Positions 47,963 to 57,203 of a stretch of DNA of 64,000 bases are shown one piece after another. The notes below the pieces were generated by a model. It saw only the letters and a program-made list of their open reading frames with translations. It did not search any database and had not been told where the DNA came from. The position numbers were made by a program, and so were the translations under genes. Numbering within the stretch: the stretch's first letter is position 1; every line of letters starts with the position of its first letter. Origin of the DNA: Halomonas qaidamensis (GTDB lineage Bacteria > Pseudomonadota > Gammaproteobacteria > Pseudomonadales > Halomonadaceae); NCBI RefSeq assembly GCF_025917315.1, contig NZ_CP080627.1:3100001-3164000 (forward strand). Reading direction: 5' to 3'.

Positions 47963-48433
47963 ATGCTCGGTTCGCTGTTCGCTCTGCTCGTGTCGCTCCT
48001 GCTTGTTGGCCTTACTGCCACCACGGGGGCGCGTTTTCGTCCTGATGACTGGTACCGCGAACTGCGCAAACCCAGCTGGACGCCACCTGACATCGCCTTC
48101 CCTATCGCCTGGGGCATTCTTTATCTATTGATGGCCATTGCGGCATGGCGCATTTATATGGCCGATGACTCACCCTTACGCACGGCAGGCTTGATAGTTT
48201 ATGGCCTTCAACTGTTGGTTAATGCGGCGTGGTCATGGTTATTCTTTGGCCGAAAGCAGATCACCACAGCGCTGGCAGATATCGTGCTCCTGTTGGGATT
48301 AATTACACTAGCCATTGTGCTATTTGCTAATGTGAGCCTGTTGGCGGCTTGGTTAATGGTGCCTTACTGGCTTTGGGTGGCGCTTGCGTTGACGCTTAAT
48401 ACGTCTATTCTACGGTTAAATCACAGGGCCTAA
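47963..48433 (+). CDS. tspO: TspO/MBR family protein
   Basis: Five-helix membrane protein of 156 residues. The motif GARFRPDDWYRELRKPSWTP followed by PPDIAFPIAWGILYLLMAIA is diagnostic of TspO/MBR proteins, which bind porphyrins and, in some bacteria, regulate photosynthesis or stress genes. Trp-rich later segments (NAAWSWLFFGRK) also match. Function here is unknown; a role in tetrapyrrole or oxidative-stress handling is inferred from the family. Confidence 0.92.
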   Translation: MLGSLFALLVSLLLVGLTATTGARFRPDDWYRELRKPSWTPPDIAFPIAWGILYLLMAIAAWRIYMADDSPLRTAGLIVYGLQLLVNAAWSWLFFGRKQITTALADIVLLLGLITLAIVLFANVSLLAAWLMVPYWLWVALALTLNTSILRLNHRA

Positions 48434-48457
48434 ACGCCCATCGACAGGGTTTATCAC

Positions 48458-49051
48458 ATGGATGTCACTTCGCTTCCTTTTCTACTCGCTGTTGCCTCAT
48501 TAGTCTTAGGCTTGTTGGCAGCTGCCATTTTTGTGTATGTGGTGGTACCTAGAAGACGCCGCGCTAAAGCAAAGGCCGCCACGCCGCCGACAACGCCCAA
48601 AGCCGAACCACAATCTCCCCCGCCTGAACCAGAGGCCCCAGCTCCTGCTGCGCGTAAAGAGAAAGTAAAACAACACTCCCTTTTTGTGATTTTTGCCCAC
48701 CCCGATGCCACCACAGACGAACGTTTGGCCGAGTGGTTGCGGGGAAAAGAAGCCACCTATGACCCAGTTAAGAAAATTTATCTTATCAGCGGCAAGCAGC
48801 CTTCCAACCCAGTCACTATCGCTAACGCCTTTCCGCCTGGTGAGATGCCCGACCTACTGCGCGGGGAAACCCACGAACCCATTCGTGGGGTTAGCCTGCT
48901 AGTAAAACCGCCGCTGCATAAACGCCGTAATCAGCAAATGTACGTTTATGTCGAACTCGCCAAAGAACTACACGAGACCTTTAGCGGCGATTTACTGGAT
49001 GTCGACCGGGAACCTGCCACGGAAACGACCTACACACAGATTATTGGCTAA
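48458..49051 (+). CDS. ZipA-like membrane protein (orphan, not beside ligA)
   Basis: A 197-residue protein: N-terminal membrane anchor (about 7-30), basic stretch (PRRRRAKAKA), Pro/Ala-rich linker (to about 68) and a C-terminal globular domain (72-197). The domain resembles the FtsZ-binding domain of ZipA in the run NPVTIANAFPPGEMP, the GVSLLVKPP strand and a helix ending FSGDLLDVDREPAT, as in ZipA GGVVLDDQRR. The layout equals ZipA but is shorter. The canonical zipA is normally beside ligA, so this is a probable paralogue. The assignment rests on pattern recognition only. Confidence 0.6.
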   Translation: MDVTSLPFLLAVASLVLGLLAAAIFVYVVVPRRRRAKAKAATPPTTPKAEPQSPPPEPEAPAPAARKEKVKQHSLFVIFAHPDATTDERLAEWLRGKEATYDPVKKIYLISGKQPSNPVTIANAFPPGEMPDLLRGETHEPIRGVSLLVKPPLHKRRNQQMYVYVELAKELHETFSGDLLDVDREPATETTYTQIIG

Positions 49052-49063
49052 CCTGTTTAGCGA

Positions 49064-50653
49064 TTAAACCACGCCTTGGCTACGCAGGTAGTCATCATAG
49101 CTACCGCTAAAGTCGACAAGCCCCTCGGGCTGCATATCGATAATGCGCGTGGCCAATGACGAAACAAACTCGCGGTCGTGGCTTACAAATATCAGCGTGC
49201 CTGGATAGTTCTCCAGCGCCAAGTTCAGCGCCTCAATCGATTCCATATCCAGGTGGTTGGTCGGCTCATCCATCAACAAAACGTTGGGGTTAGTGAGCGT
49301 TAGCTTGCCAAACAGCATACGACCCTGCTCACCACCTGAAATCACCCTGACAGATTTATTAATGTCGTCGCTGGAAAACAGCATCCGCCCCAACGCACCG
49401 CGCACCACCTGCTCGCCGCCTTTGGTCCATTGACTCATCCACTCGAAGAGCGTGGCATCAACAGGAAAGTCATCGGTGTGATCTTGAGCAAAAATGCCAA
49501 CTTCCGCGGCATCAGTCCATTTCACTTCACCGGCATCGGGGTGCAAGTCACCCGCCAGGGTTTTCAGCAGGGTGGTTTTACCTATGCCGTTGGGGCCGAT
49601 AATGGCTATCCGCTCACCCGCTTCGACGGTCATCGAGAAACGCTCAAAGAGCGGCTTCTCATCGTCGTAGCCTTTAGTGATCGCATCAACGTTCACCGCA
49701 TTGCGGTGGATCTTTTTATTCTGATCGAAGCGGATAAACGGGCTAACCCGGCTTGAAGGCTTGATATCTTCCAGCTTGATTTTGTCGATCTGGCGCGCCC
49801 GTGAAGTGGCTTGTTTGGCTTTAGAGGCGTTGGCCGAGAAGCGGCTAACAAACTGCTGAAGCTCGGCAATTTGGGCTTTTTTCTTGGCATTATCCGAATG
49901 CTGGCGCTCGCGGGCAGCGGTGGCAGCGGTCATGTAGTCGTCGTAGTTGCCAGGGAACAGGGTAATCTCCCCGTAATCCAGGTCCGCCATGTGCGTGCAC
50001 ACACTATTCAGGAAGTGACGGTCGTGAGAAATAATCACCATGGTACTGCTGCGCGCTTTAAGGATATCTTCCAGCCAGCGGATCGTATTGATATCCAGGT
50101 GGTTAGTCGGTTCGTCGAGCAGCAGTACATCCGGGTCGGAAAACAGCGCCTGGGCGAGCAGCACGCGCAGCTTCCAGCCGGGAGCAACTTCGCTCATCGG
50201 GCCGGTATGCTGTTCAATGGGAATACCTAGCCCTAGCAGTAGCTCTCCGGCGCGAGACTCAGCGGTATAGCCGTCAAGCTCGGCAAAGCGCACTTCAAGA
50301 TCAGCCACCGCCATGCCATCTGCTTCACTCATTTCTGCCAACGAATAGATCCGCTCGCGCTCGGCGGCTACTTTCCAGAGTTCAACGTTACCCATGATAA
50401 CGGTGTCGATGACCCGCTCGTTCTCATAGGCAAACTGATCCTGACGCAGTTTACCCAGCCGCGTGCTGCTATCAAGCATGACCTGACCGGACGAAGGCTC
50501 AAGCTCGCCACCCAAAATTTTCATAAAGGTGGATTTACCGCAACCATTGGCGCCAATCAAACCGTAGCGATTGCCGTTATTAAATTTGACGGAAACATTT
50601 TCAAACAGGGGCTTGGCCCCAAACTGCATGGTGATATTGGCGGTTGCGATCAA
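49064..50653 (-). CDS. ybiT: ABC-F family ATPase, YbiT type
   Basis: Soluble protein with two ATP-binding cassettes and no membrane domain; ABC-F proteins act on the ribosome. NBD1 has [12 protein letters not shown] (Walker A), the unusual signature [13 protein letters not shown] and [13 protein letters not shown]2 has [23 protein letters not shown] and [10 protein letters not shown]. The linker [18 protein letters not shown] is typical of the YbiT/Ettb branch, and the whole chain closely follows E. coli YbiT. Length is 529 residues. It is convergent with the ZipA-like gene. Confidence 0.93.
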   Translation of the reverse strand: MIATANITMQFGAKPLFENVSVKFNNGNRYGLIGANGCGKSTFMKILGGELEPSSGQVMLDSSTRLGKLRQDQFAYENERVIDTVIMGNVELWKVAAERERIYSLAEMSEADGMAVADLEVRFAELDGYTAESRAGELLLGLGIPIEQHTGPMSEVAPGWKLRVLLAQALFSDPDVLLLDEPTNHLDINTIRWLEDILKARSSTMVIISHDRHFLNSVCTHMADLDYGEITLFPGNYDDYMTAATAARERQHSDNAKKKAQIAELQQFVSRFSANASKAKQATSRARQIDKIKLEDIKPSSRVSPFIRFDQNKKIHRNAVNVDAITKGYDDEKPLFERFSMTVEAGERIAIIGPNGIGKTTLLKTLAGDLHPDAGEVKWTDAAEVGIFAQDHTDDFPVDATLFEWMSQWTKGGEQVVRGALGRMLFSSDDINKSVRVISGGEQGRMLFGKLTLTNPNVLLMDEPTNHLDMESIEALNLALENYPGTLIFVSHDREFVSSLATRIIDMQPEGLVDFSGSYDDYLRSQGVV

Positions 50654-50736
50654 GATGTGAGCCCTGGTTAACAGTGTAATTGCGCGTTCAAAGGCCCGCG
50701 ATTCTACGCGCCTTTGAGCAGCGTTACACCTCCCCT

Positions 50737-51603
50737 CTAGCGGGCATTCCCTAACTTAGCCGGCAGCTCAAGTAGAAAGCGTTCACCATCAAGCGCTTGG
50801 CGCAATCGCGTGCTGAGTATATCGACAATGCCAGCGTGTTCGCCCACCAGCGCTGTGGTTGTCACGCTCAACCCTGGGTTGCGCTGTGCAGCGGCGGCGC
50901 AAATCTCAGCGATATCGCCACCTTCACCCGCATGACGCCCAGGCGAGAGAAACAGCATCGCTAAAATCACCGAGCCTATTTGAAACTCCGGCGTATCCAG
51001 CAAATGTTCCAACAACGGCTCGTTAAAGCGATATTCGTCACCATCACGGCGCTCCATGGAAGCCGCTGCTACGCAGCTAACGTCATCTCCCAGTAGCACG
51101 CTTAACTGCCCAGCTAAGCGATTGCGCACGGCTGTCACGTCAGGAATCGGGCTACCGTGATCCACCAGGGCTACGTGTGGCGTCGTTCCCGCCTGGCGCT
51201 TGTCGCGGACATTGTCAGCCAGCAGCTTGGCTAAACGCAGGTCGTTATTGCCCCGTTCATCTACCAACGGCTGGGCCACACGAACGCTCACTTGAGGAAA
51301 CCGCGCCTGCAGTGCTGCCATGCGCTCTGGCAGGTAGCCCGTCAGAGCCTTGCTTGGCCCAAAGAAGAATGGCAGCACAATGATCTCTGTCGCCCCCTGC
51401 TCGGCGCTTCGCTCAGCCGCTGGGCCTAGGGTAATCGCGGGGATACCGTCGACCTCTTCAGGAGGAATTTTATTGGAGTGCAGCAAAGAAGCCGCCTGCA
51501 CGGTTTCTCCTAGCTGTTGGCTGAGCGCAAACGCTACACGGCGCAAGCTATGGGTTGCCTGGGGCCGTAATGAGCCGTTATCGACGAGAAAAATCGCGCG
51601 CAT
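50737..51603 (-). CDS. Two-domain CbiX-like protein with one degenerate metal site
   Basis: A 288-residue protein of two CbiX/chelatase-like halves. The C-terminal half keeps the family metal site: HGS in [11 protein letters not shown] and [12 protein letters not shown]. The N-terminal half has DNGS in place of HGS (residues 8-11) and [11 protein letters not shown] in place of the His loop, so it probably cannot bind metal. CbiX proteins insert Co or Ni into sirohydrochlorin; I cannot tell the substrate. No other cobalamin or sirohaem gene is near. Confidence 0.8.
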   Translation of the reverse strand: MRAIFLVDNGSLRPQATHSLRRVAFALSQQLGETVQAASLLHSNKIPPEEVDGIPAITLGPAAERSAEQGATEIIVLPFFFGPSKALTGYLPERMAALQARFPQVSVRVAQPLVDERGNNDLRLAKLLADNVRDKRQAGTTPHVALVDHGSPIPDVTAVRNRLAGQLSVLLGDDVSCVAAASMERRDGDEYRFNEPLLEHLLDTPEFQIGSVILAMLFLSPGRHAGEGGDIAEICAAAAQRNPGLSVTTTALVGEHAGIVDILSTRLRQALDGERFLLELPAKLGNAR

Positions 51604-51649
51604 GTCGGTATTCCTATCGGTGTTAGTTGCTGGTTTTTAAACTTACAAG

Positions 51650-52558
51650 CTAAGAAGTAAGCACATCCGCTGCTGCGCGATGCAGCTGGGCGTGACGTTG
51701 TGCCAGTGCGATGATATTGCGGTCATAGCCGCCGCCAATCACTGCCGCCACGGGAATATCTGCATCACGACAGCAGCGAAGCACATAATGGTCGCGGGCA
51801 TACAGGCCGTCGCTGCTAAGCGCTAAATAGCCCAGCCGATCCTCTTGGTGGACATCAACGCCCGCGTCATACAGCACTACATCTGGCTGATAAGCTGCCA
51901 GAATCCCTGGCAACCGGGACGCAAGCTCGGCCAAATAAGCGTCATCACTCATACCATCAGGCAGCGCAATATCTAGGTCGCTTGAGGCCTTGCGCGCTGG
52001 AAAATTACCCGCGGCGTGCATGGAAAACGTAAATACCCCAGGCACCCCGGTAAACAATCGGGCAGTACCATCGCCTTGATGAACATCGCAATCAACGATC
52101 AGTACCCGCTCAGCCCAACCACAGGCCAACGCCTGGGCCGCCGCCACCGCCAGGTCGTTAATTAGGCAGTAACCGCTGGCAGCATCGGCATGGGCATGGT
52201 GAGTGCCGCCTGCCGAATTACAGGCAACGCCATTGGTCAGCGCCGCTTCAAGCGTGAGCAGCGTGCCGCCGGTTTCTAGCCTCACTCTTTCGACTAATTC
52301 AGGTGACCACGTAAAGCCGCTACGCCGTTGAGCGGCACGATCTAAAGTGCCCTGTATTAGCGCGTTTAGGTAATCGTGGGTATGCACCCGGGCAAGGGTG
52401 TTGATAGGCGCTGGTTCAGGCATTAGCCACTCAACGGGGCAAGCCAACGGCTGTTCGCCAAGCAGTTGCCTGAGCACCCGAAATTTTTCCATCGGAAAGG
52501 GGTGGTTGACTGGTAAATTAATCGTATAACCCGGATGATGCACGATCGTTAACGCCAT
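51650..52558 (-). CDS. Histone deacetylase family hydrolase
   Basis: Zinc amidohydrolase of the arginase/deacetylase fold, 302 residues. The paired catalytic histidines are in AGGTHHAHADAASGYCLIND, and zinc ligands are in LIVDCDVHQGDGTA and LYDAGVDVHQEDRLG. Bacterial members act on acetylated small molecules such as acetylpolyamines or acetoin-related compounds, or are of unknown role. Given the polyamine genes 10 kb away an acetylpolyamine substrate is thinkable, but the sequence does not show it. Confidence 0.88.
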   Translation of the reverse strand: MALTIVHHPGYTINLPVNHPFPMEKFRVLRQLLGEQPLACPVEWLMPEPAPINTLARVHTHDYLNALIQGTLDRAAQRRSGFTWSPELVERVRLETGGTLLTLEAALTNGVACNSAGGTHHAHADAASGYCLINDLAVAAAQALACGWAERVLIVDCDVHQGDGTARLFTGVPGVFTFSMHAAGNFPARKASSDLDIALPDGMSDDAYLAELASRLPGILAAYQPDVVLYDAGVDVHQEDRLGYLALSSDGLYARDHYVLRCCRDADIPVAAVIGGGYDRNIIALAQRHAQLHRAAADVLTS

Positions 52559-52607
52559 GTGTGCGTTGCCACTTTGTTAATTAATATTGATTTGGCATAG
52601 ATGCCTT

Positions 52608-53192
52608 ATGTTGCTTGATACCACCGCCCTAAACCAGCAAAGAAACTTCTTCGATGGCCATGCCGATATCTGGCTTTTTGGTTACGGTTCGCTGATCTGG
52701 AAGGCCGACTTTGCTTACCTAGAACGTCAGCCTGCCTATATTACTGGCTGGGCACGACGCTTTTGGCAAGGCTCCCACGACCACCGTGGCACGCCTGATT
52801 CGCCGGGTCGCGTTGCGACGCTAATTCGTGCCCAAGGGGCTGTCTGCCATGGCATGGCGTATCGCATTACTCCTGATGTGTTGGCACCACTGGATGTACG
52901 TGAAAAGAACGGCTACCTGCGTGAAAAAGTGCCGCTGACTTTTCTAGGGCAACCAGATAAGGCACCACCGCCCCAAGCAACTGCTGAAGGGCTAATCTAC
53001 TTAGCTACCGACGACAATCCCGCTTTTTTAGGCGATGCACCACTAACCGACATCGCCCAACAGATCGCCCAGGCCCATGGACCAAGTGGTTCTAATAAAG
53101 CTTACTTGTTAAACCTGGCCCAAGCGCTGCGCGAATTGGGTATCGATGATGCCCATGTTTACTCATTGGAAGAGCAGGTGCGCCGTTTATGA
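52608..53192 (+). CDS. chaC: ChaC-like gamma-glutamylcyclotransferase
   Basis: Cyclotransferase-fold enzyme that degrades glutathione to 5-oxoproline and Cys-Gly. The substrate-binding motif is LFGYGSLIWKADF, followed by GWARRFWQGSHDHRGTP and the catalytic Glu in VREKNGYLREKVPL. Length is 194 residues from the ATG at 52608 (MLLDTTALNQQ); a TTG 21 bp upstream is less likely. It overlaps the downstream transporter start by 4 bp, so the two are likely co-translated. Confidence 0.88.
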   Translation: MLLDTTALNQQRNFFDGHADIWLFGYGSLIWKADFAYLERQPAYITGWARRFWQGSHDHRGTPDSPGRVATLIRAQGAVCHGMAYRITPDVLAPLDVREKNGYLREKVPLTFLGQPDKAPPPQATAEGLIYLATDDNPAFLGDAPLTDIAQQIAQAHGPSGSNKAYLLNLAQALRELGIDDAHVYSLEEQVRRL

Positions 53193-54133
53193 ACCACCCA
53201 TCAACACCCTCTTTAACACTCTCTTCAGCACACCCCACCACCTCGGCAATCGCCCCTTCTAGCCTGATATTGGCCGTGGTAGCGGCCGTTGGGATGGCCA
53301 CAATTGGCGTTATTTCTCGGATTACCGAGCTAAATGCCGAAAGTATTACTTTTTACCGGCTGAGCTTGGGGGCAGCATTTTTGTTGATCTATCTGGTGCT
53401 GACAAAACGCCACGTTATGCTGAAAGCGCTGCCGGGACGGCACGTGGTGATCAGTGGTGTATTACTAGCGGCGTTTATACTGTTTTACGTTCAAGCCATG
53501 AACTATACCCAAATGGCCAACGCTATTTTGATGGTGTATCTTGCGCCGATTTTTGCCGCCATTGTGGCTCATCTGCTGTTCTCTGAGCGCCTAACACTCA
53601 CGCAGGTGGGACTTATTGGGTTAGCCCTATTTGGGTTTGCCATGATGCAGGAGTTTCGCCTTAATCTAGACAACCGCCAAGACGTGATCGGTATGGGCTT
53701 TGGCTTAGCCGCTATGTTTGCCTACAGCGGCTTTATTCTGATGAACCGTCGTTTACCAAGCCGTCTGGATGACCGTGCCTGCGCATTTTGGCAGTTGCTG
53801 GTCGGTGCGCTGGTTATCCTGCCGTTTGCTTTGTGGCAGCCTGAGGGGCTCACTGCCGCAGCATGGCAGTGGCCTTGGCTCTTAGTGGCTGGCTTCGTGC
53901 CTGGATTCTTGGCGCTGCTGTGTGCCGTCATGGCGATAAGCCGCTTACCCACCGCGCTATACGGCACACTGGCCTACTGCGAGCCGGTAGCGGTAGTGAT
54001 TTTCGGTTGGAGCCTATTTGGGGAGGCGCTATCGCCGCTGCAGCTAAGCGGCTGCGCGCTGATTATTGCCTGCGGCATAGCGCAAGCCTGGATGGGTGGG
54101 CGGCGGCCTAGACCATTAGCCACGACAGGATAA
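53189..54133 (+). CDS. EamA/DMT-family transporter
   Basis: Drug/metabolite-type exporter of 314 residues with about ten membrane helices in two EamA repeats (about 30-160 and 175-305). Typical stretches are SRITELNAESITFYRLSLGA, YVQAMNYTQMANAILMVYLAP and LPTALYGTLAYCEPVAVVIF. The substrate is unknown; metabolite or amino-acid export is the common role. It is coupled to chaC, which hints at a Cys-Gly or 5-oxoproline link, by inference only. Its 3' end overlaps a convergent small gene by 26 bp. Confidence 0.88.
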   Translation: MNHPSTPSLTLSSAHPTTSAIAPSSLILAVVAAVGMATIGVISRITELNAESITFYRLSLGAAFLLIYLVLTKRHVMLKALPGRHVVISGVLLAAFILFYVQAMNYTQMANAILMVYLAPIFAAIVAHLLFSERLTLTQVGLIGLALFGFAMMQEFRLNLDNRQDVIGMGFGLAAMFAYSGFILMNRRLPSRLDDRACAFWQLLVGALVILPFALWQPEGLTAAAWQWPWLLVAGFVPGFLALLCAVMAISRLPTALYGTLAYCEPVAVVIFGWSLFGEALSPLQLSGCALIIACGIAQAWMGGRRPRPLATTG

Positions 54134-54401
54134 ACACCGCTAGCACAATGCGCACGATGGCTCCCAACAGGGAGCCCCGTAGTAATGCTCGGATACCTCG
54201 CCACAACAACCACAAGCCAATTACCAATACCAATAGACTGAAGAACGACGCATTGATACCCAAAGAGCGAGTAAGACCGTCGATAAAGTCGTCAAACGCG
54301 CCAAAAAAATTGGTGAAAAAGCCCAGTAAAAATTCCACCATCACGCGAATAGCGTCGCCAATGGCTTCGCCTGTACCGTCAAAAAATCCGTTTGCCTGCA
54401 T
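54108..54401 (-). CDS. Small membrane protein of unknown function
   Basis: A 97-residue protein (MQANGFFDGTGEAIGDAIRV) with an amphipathic N-terminal part rich in Phe and two C-terminal hydrophobic segments (about 52-68 and 75-97). No family is recognised. Its 3' end overlaps the eamA-type gene by 26 bp in the convergent direction. The ribosome binding site is weak. Confidence 0.6.
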   Translation of the reverse strand: MQANGFFDGTGEAIGDAIRVMVEFLLGFFTNFFGAFDDFIDGLTRSLGINASFFSLLVLVIGLWLLWRGIRALLRGSLLGAIVRIVLAVFILSWLMV

Positions 54402-54498
54402 GGGTCTCGTCCATCGCTAAAAAAGTTGTCGGTATTGTCAGTGAAAACATAGCCGTTGCAAAGCATACCGACAAAGCAGCCTGTTCCTCCCTTTCGCG

Positions 54499-54557
54499 CC
54501 TCATCCTTTAACGCCCTATCCTTTTAAACCCTATCCTTTTAAACCCTATGCTTATTA
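54499..54557. repeat. 15-bp imperfect tandem repeat upstream of the riboswitch
   Basis: CCTCATCCTTTAACG, CCCTATCCTTTTAAA twice exactly, then partial CCCTATGCTTATT; about four units. The gap 54402-54621 otherwise shows no gene. Confidence 0.85.
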
Positions 54558-54621
54558 CGTCCACCCTTAAGACGTTTACCCTATTTCACTTTCACGGCAA
54601 ACACGTTAAAACGTCAACAAT

Positions 54622-54813
54622 GCAGTAGCGGGAGAGACTGGTGCCTGCCACCAGCGCCGAAGGAGCAACGACCCCGGAAACTCTCAGGCCAACGGACCGC
54701 TACTGCCTATTTAAAAATACGTTCCGAAGAGCGGTTGATGACTGCGTCACTCAGCCCACCGAAGGAGCAAGCGCCTCAATTGATGCGTGAATCTCTCAGG
54801 TTCCATGACGGAA
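54622..54813 (+). ncRNA. Tandem glycine riboswitch (two aptamers)
   Basis: Aptamer 1 (54622-54706) is closed by GCAGTAGCGG/CCGCTACTGC and has GGAGAG, CGCCGAAGGAGCAA, AACTCTCAGG and CAACGGAC, the glycine aptamer core. Aptamer 2 (about 54722-54813) has GAAGAG, CACCGAAGGAGCAAGCG, AATCTCTCAGG and TGACGGAAGG, closed by TTCC/GGAA. The 15-nt linker fits the tandem architecture. A hairpin follows before the start codon. This is one of the clearest RNA elements in the window. Confidence 0.9.
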
Positions 54814-54830
54814 GGGGTACGCCTAGCCAT

Positions 54831-54874
54831 TTGTATGCTGGGGGTATCGCCCGACGCTCATACAATCTGGAGAG
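54831..54874 (+). promoter_or_regulatory. Candidate expression platform and ribosome binding site of the riboswitch
   Basis: TTGTATG (54831-54837) and CATACAA (54859-54865) form a perfect 7-bp hairpin next to GGAGAG (54869-54874), 4 nt before the ATG at 54879. No U-tract follows, so control of translation start seems more likely than termination. Confidence 0.55.
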
Positions 54875-54878
54875 TATC

Positions 54879-56120
54879 ATGCAACGCATTGCTGTTATTG
54901 GCGGTGGAATCACCGGTATTACAAGCGCTTATGCCCTAGCAAAGCGTGGTTTTGACGTCACTGTTTTTGAAAAACACCGCTATGCGGCAATGGAAACCTC
55001 CTTTGCCAACGGCGGGCAGCTCTCAGCGTCGAATGCAGAAGTGTGGAACCACTGGCCGACAGTCATTAAAGGCCTGCGCTGGATGCTGAAAAACGACGCA
55101 CCGCTGCTAGTTAACCCCCGCCCTAGCTGGCATAAACTCAGCTGGTTCGCCGAATTTATCGCCGCTATCCCCCGTTATGCTGACAACACCACAGAAACCA
55201 CTCGGTTAGCCATTGCTGCCCGAGAACATCTCTTTCAGTGGGCGAAAGACGAGCAGATTGAGTTCGATCTTAAGCAACAGGGCATTTTGCACATCTACCG
55301 TGACAAAGCCGGTTTTGATCACGCAGCGCGGGTATCCCAGCTGCTAGCGAAAGGTGGCCTTGAGCGACGTGCAGTGACCCCAGACGAAATGCGCGCCATC
55401 GAGCCTACACTTGCGGGCAGCTACCATGGCGGTTTCTATACCGAAAGCGACGCCACTGGCGATATCCACAAGTACACCAATGGCTTGGCACGCGCTGCAG
55501 CCAAGCGCGGCGTACAGCTGAATTACGGCCACCATATCGATGATATCGGCGCAGACGAGAACGGGGCATGGGTGAGTGCTACGGTCGACAATGAAACAAC
55601 ACGCCAGAGCTTCGATAGCGTGGTGGTTTGCGCAGGTACTGGCAGCCGCGCCATTGCCGCTAAACTTGGCGACCGGGTCAATATCTATCCAGTAAAGGGT
55701 TATTCTATTACCGTGCAGCTAGATGACGAAGCTTCTCAGCAAGCTGCGCCAACGGTCAGCCTGCTAGATGATGAAACCAAGTTGGTGACTAGCCGACTAG
55801 GAAATGACCGCTTCCGCGTGGCGGGTACCGCAGAGTTTAACGGCGCGAATCGCGATATACGCAATGACCGTATTCAGCCGCTGGTTCGCTGGGTAGAAGA
55901 GTGCTTCCCAGGTGTGAGCACCCAGCGTGTCGTGCCCTGGGCAGGCCTACGCCCGATGCTACCTAATATGCTACCCAAGGTTGGGCCTGGCCGCTTACCC
56001 ACGGTGTTCTATAACACCGGACACGGCCATTTAGGCTGGACACTTTCTGCGGTTACCGCCGAAATGCTGGCAGATGCAGTGGATACTTCTCAAGCAGCTT
56101 CACTCGCCGCTACGCGTTAA
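54879..56120 (+). CDS. dadA: DadA-type D-amino acid dehydrogenase, glycine-riboswitch controlled
   Basis: FAD oxidoreductase of the DAO family, 413 residues. The N-terminal Rossmann motif is RIAVIGGGITGITSAYALAK; ETSFANGGQLSASNAEVWNH is typical of DadA, and PWAGLRPMLPNMLPKVGPG and NTGHGHLGWTLSA are the C-terminal FAD motifs. The start is the ATG at 54879 with GGAGAG close upstream; an in-frame ATG at 54735 lies inside the riboswitch and is not the start. The glycine riboswitch suggests that glycine, or a D-amino acid linked to it, is the physiological substrate (inference). Confidence 0.88.
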   Translation: MQRIAVIGGGITGITSAYALAKRGFDVTVFEKHRYAAMETSFANGGQLSASNAEVWNHWPTVIKGLRWMLKNDAPLLVNPRPSWHKLSWFAEFIAAIPRYADNTTETTRLAIAAREHLFQWAKDEQIEFDLKQQGILHIYRDKAGFDHAARVSQLLAKGGLERRAVTPDEMRAIEPTLAGSYHGGFYTESDATGDIHKYTNGLARAAAKRGVQLNYGHHIDDIGADENGAWVSATVDNETTRQSFDSVVVCAGTGSRAIAAKLGDRVNIYPVKGYSITVQLDDEASQQAAPTVSLLDDETKLVTSRLGNDRFRVAGTAEFNGANRDIRNDRIQPLVRWVEECFPGVSTQRVVPWAGLRPMLPNMLPKVGPGRLPTVFYNTGHGHLGWTLSAVTAEMLADAVDTSQAASLAATR

Positions 56121-56247
56121 CGGTATTTATTAGCTGGCACTGTCTAAACAAAAGCTAAAAGCATTATCAGGGATGGTTATTAAAAACAGCCCATGGAAAT
56201 AGCCCCTGAAAAACGATTCTTAGCAACCGCTACGAACAACTCCCGTT

Positions 56248-56272
56248 AAAAAAAGGGGCCACAAGCCCCTTA
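56248..56272 (-). terminator. Intrinsic terminator after the GGDEF gene
   Basis: On the minus strand AAGGGGC-TTGTG-GCCCCTT is followed by a run of T (56248-56254 in plus coordinates). Confidence 0.85.
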
Positions 56273-56300
56273 CTTGCCAGAGGTTAGTCTTGCCAGAGGG

Positions 56301-57203
56301 TTAATAGACTACCGCATCTCGCCCTTTTTCTTTCGCTTGATAAAGGGCGTTATCCGCCCGTTTCATCACGCTCTGCTGGGATTCATCAGGCGTTACTTCA
56401 ACTACACCTAAGCTAACTGTCACACTACCGATCGAGGGAAATTGCGCTTTTCGTATGCAGCAGCGTATTTTATCGGCCAACTTTACCGCCTGTTTTAGCG
56501 ATGTTTCAGGGGCTAAAATCATAAACTCTTCACCACCCCAACGTGCGCAGTAATCGGCAGCGCGTAAGTTATCTTCTAACAGCTTGGCAAGCGCAGCCAA
56601 GACTTGATCACCAACGTCATGGCCCTGGTTATCATTAATTAACTTAAAATGGTCGATATCAAGCATGATTAGCGAAAAAGGGCGCACATAACGATTAAAA
56701 CGCCCTATTTCATGCTTTAGCAAATAGTCAAAACGTGACCGATTAATTAGTCCGGTTAACATATCCGTCGTTGCTAAGCATTTTAGCTCGGCTTCTTTCT
56801 CAACACGCTTAGAAATATCACGCTGAACAAGTATTAAGACATTATCAGTATAACCAGGCACATTCATGGCGGTGATGCGCCATTCAATAACACTGCCCCC
56901 CGCCACATTGGGCGTGCGTTTGCCATCGTCAAGACCTGATATCGAACAGCCTACGCTTAATTCGCCACTATTTAATGCATTATGCAGTCGGCTAAGAAGC
57001 CGCTGATTTTTGGCTTCGTGATGAACAATTTTTGGAGCTGAGCCAAGCCATTGGTGACGACTTCCTCCCCAAAACTGAACGTACTCGTCACTCACATCCA
57101 AAATGCGGATACCGTCGCCATTGGGTTGTCGGCTTAACACGGCAGTCGCTTGGCTACTTGGTTCGCTAATTGCAAGCAGAACGTTCTTCCCTGTTTCCAA
57201 CAT
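56301..57203 (-). CDS. PAS-GGDEF diguanylate cyclase
   Basis: A 300-residue cytosolic protein: PAS domain (about 20-135, with ILDVSDEYVQFWGGSRHQWL) and GGDEF domain (about 140-300). The active site reads GGEEF (residues 223-227), a functional variant, and an I-site RAAD lies five residues before it (214-217), so c-di-GMP feedback inhibition is expected. The metal-binding block is LIMLDIDHFKLINDNQGHDVGD. The PAS ligand is unknown. The start is the ATG at 57203 with GGAAG upstream; the TTG 15 bp earlier is less likely. Confidence 0.92.
   Translation of the reverse strand: MLETGKNVLLAISEPSSQATAVLSRQPNGDGIRILDVSDEYVQFWGGSRHQWLGSAPKIVHHEAKNQRLLSRLHNALNSGELSVGCSISGLDDGKRTPNVAGGSVIEWRITAMNVPGYTDNVLILVQRDISKRVEKEAELKCLATTDMLTGLINRSRFDYLLKHEIGRFNRYVRPFSLIMLDIDHFKLINDNQGHDVGDQVLAALAKLLEDNLRAADYCARWGGEEFMILAPETSLKQAVKLADKIRCCIRKAQFPSIGSVTVSLGVVEVTPDESQQSVMKRADNALYQAKEKGRDAVVY

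Noticed and set aside
54735..54878. In-frame N-terminal extension of the DadA-type protein from an ATG at 54735
   Set aside because: It lies inside the second glycine aptamer; the ATG at 54879 has a good ribosome binding site and starts right at the Rossmann motif.
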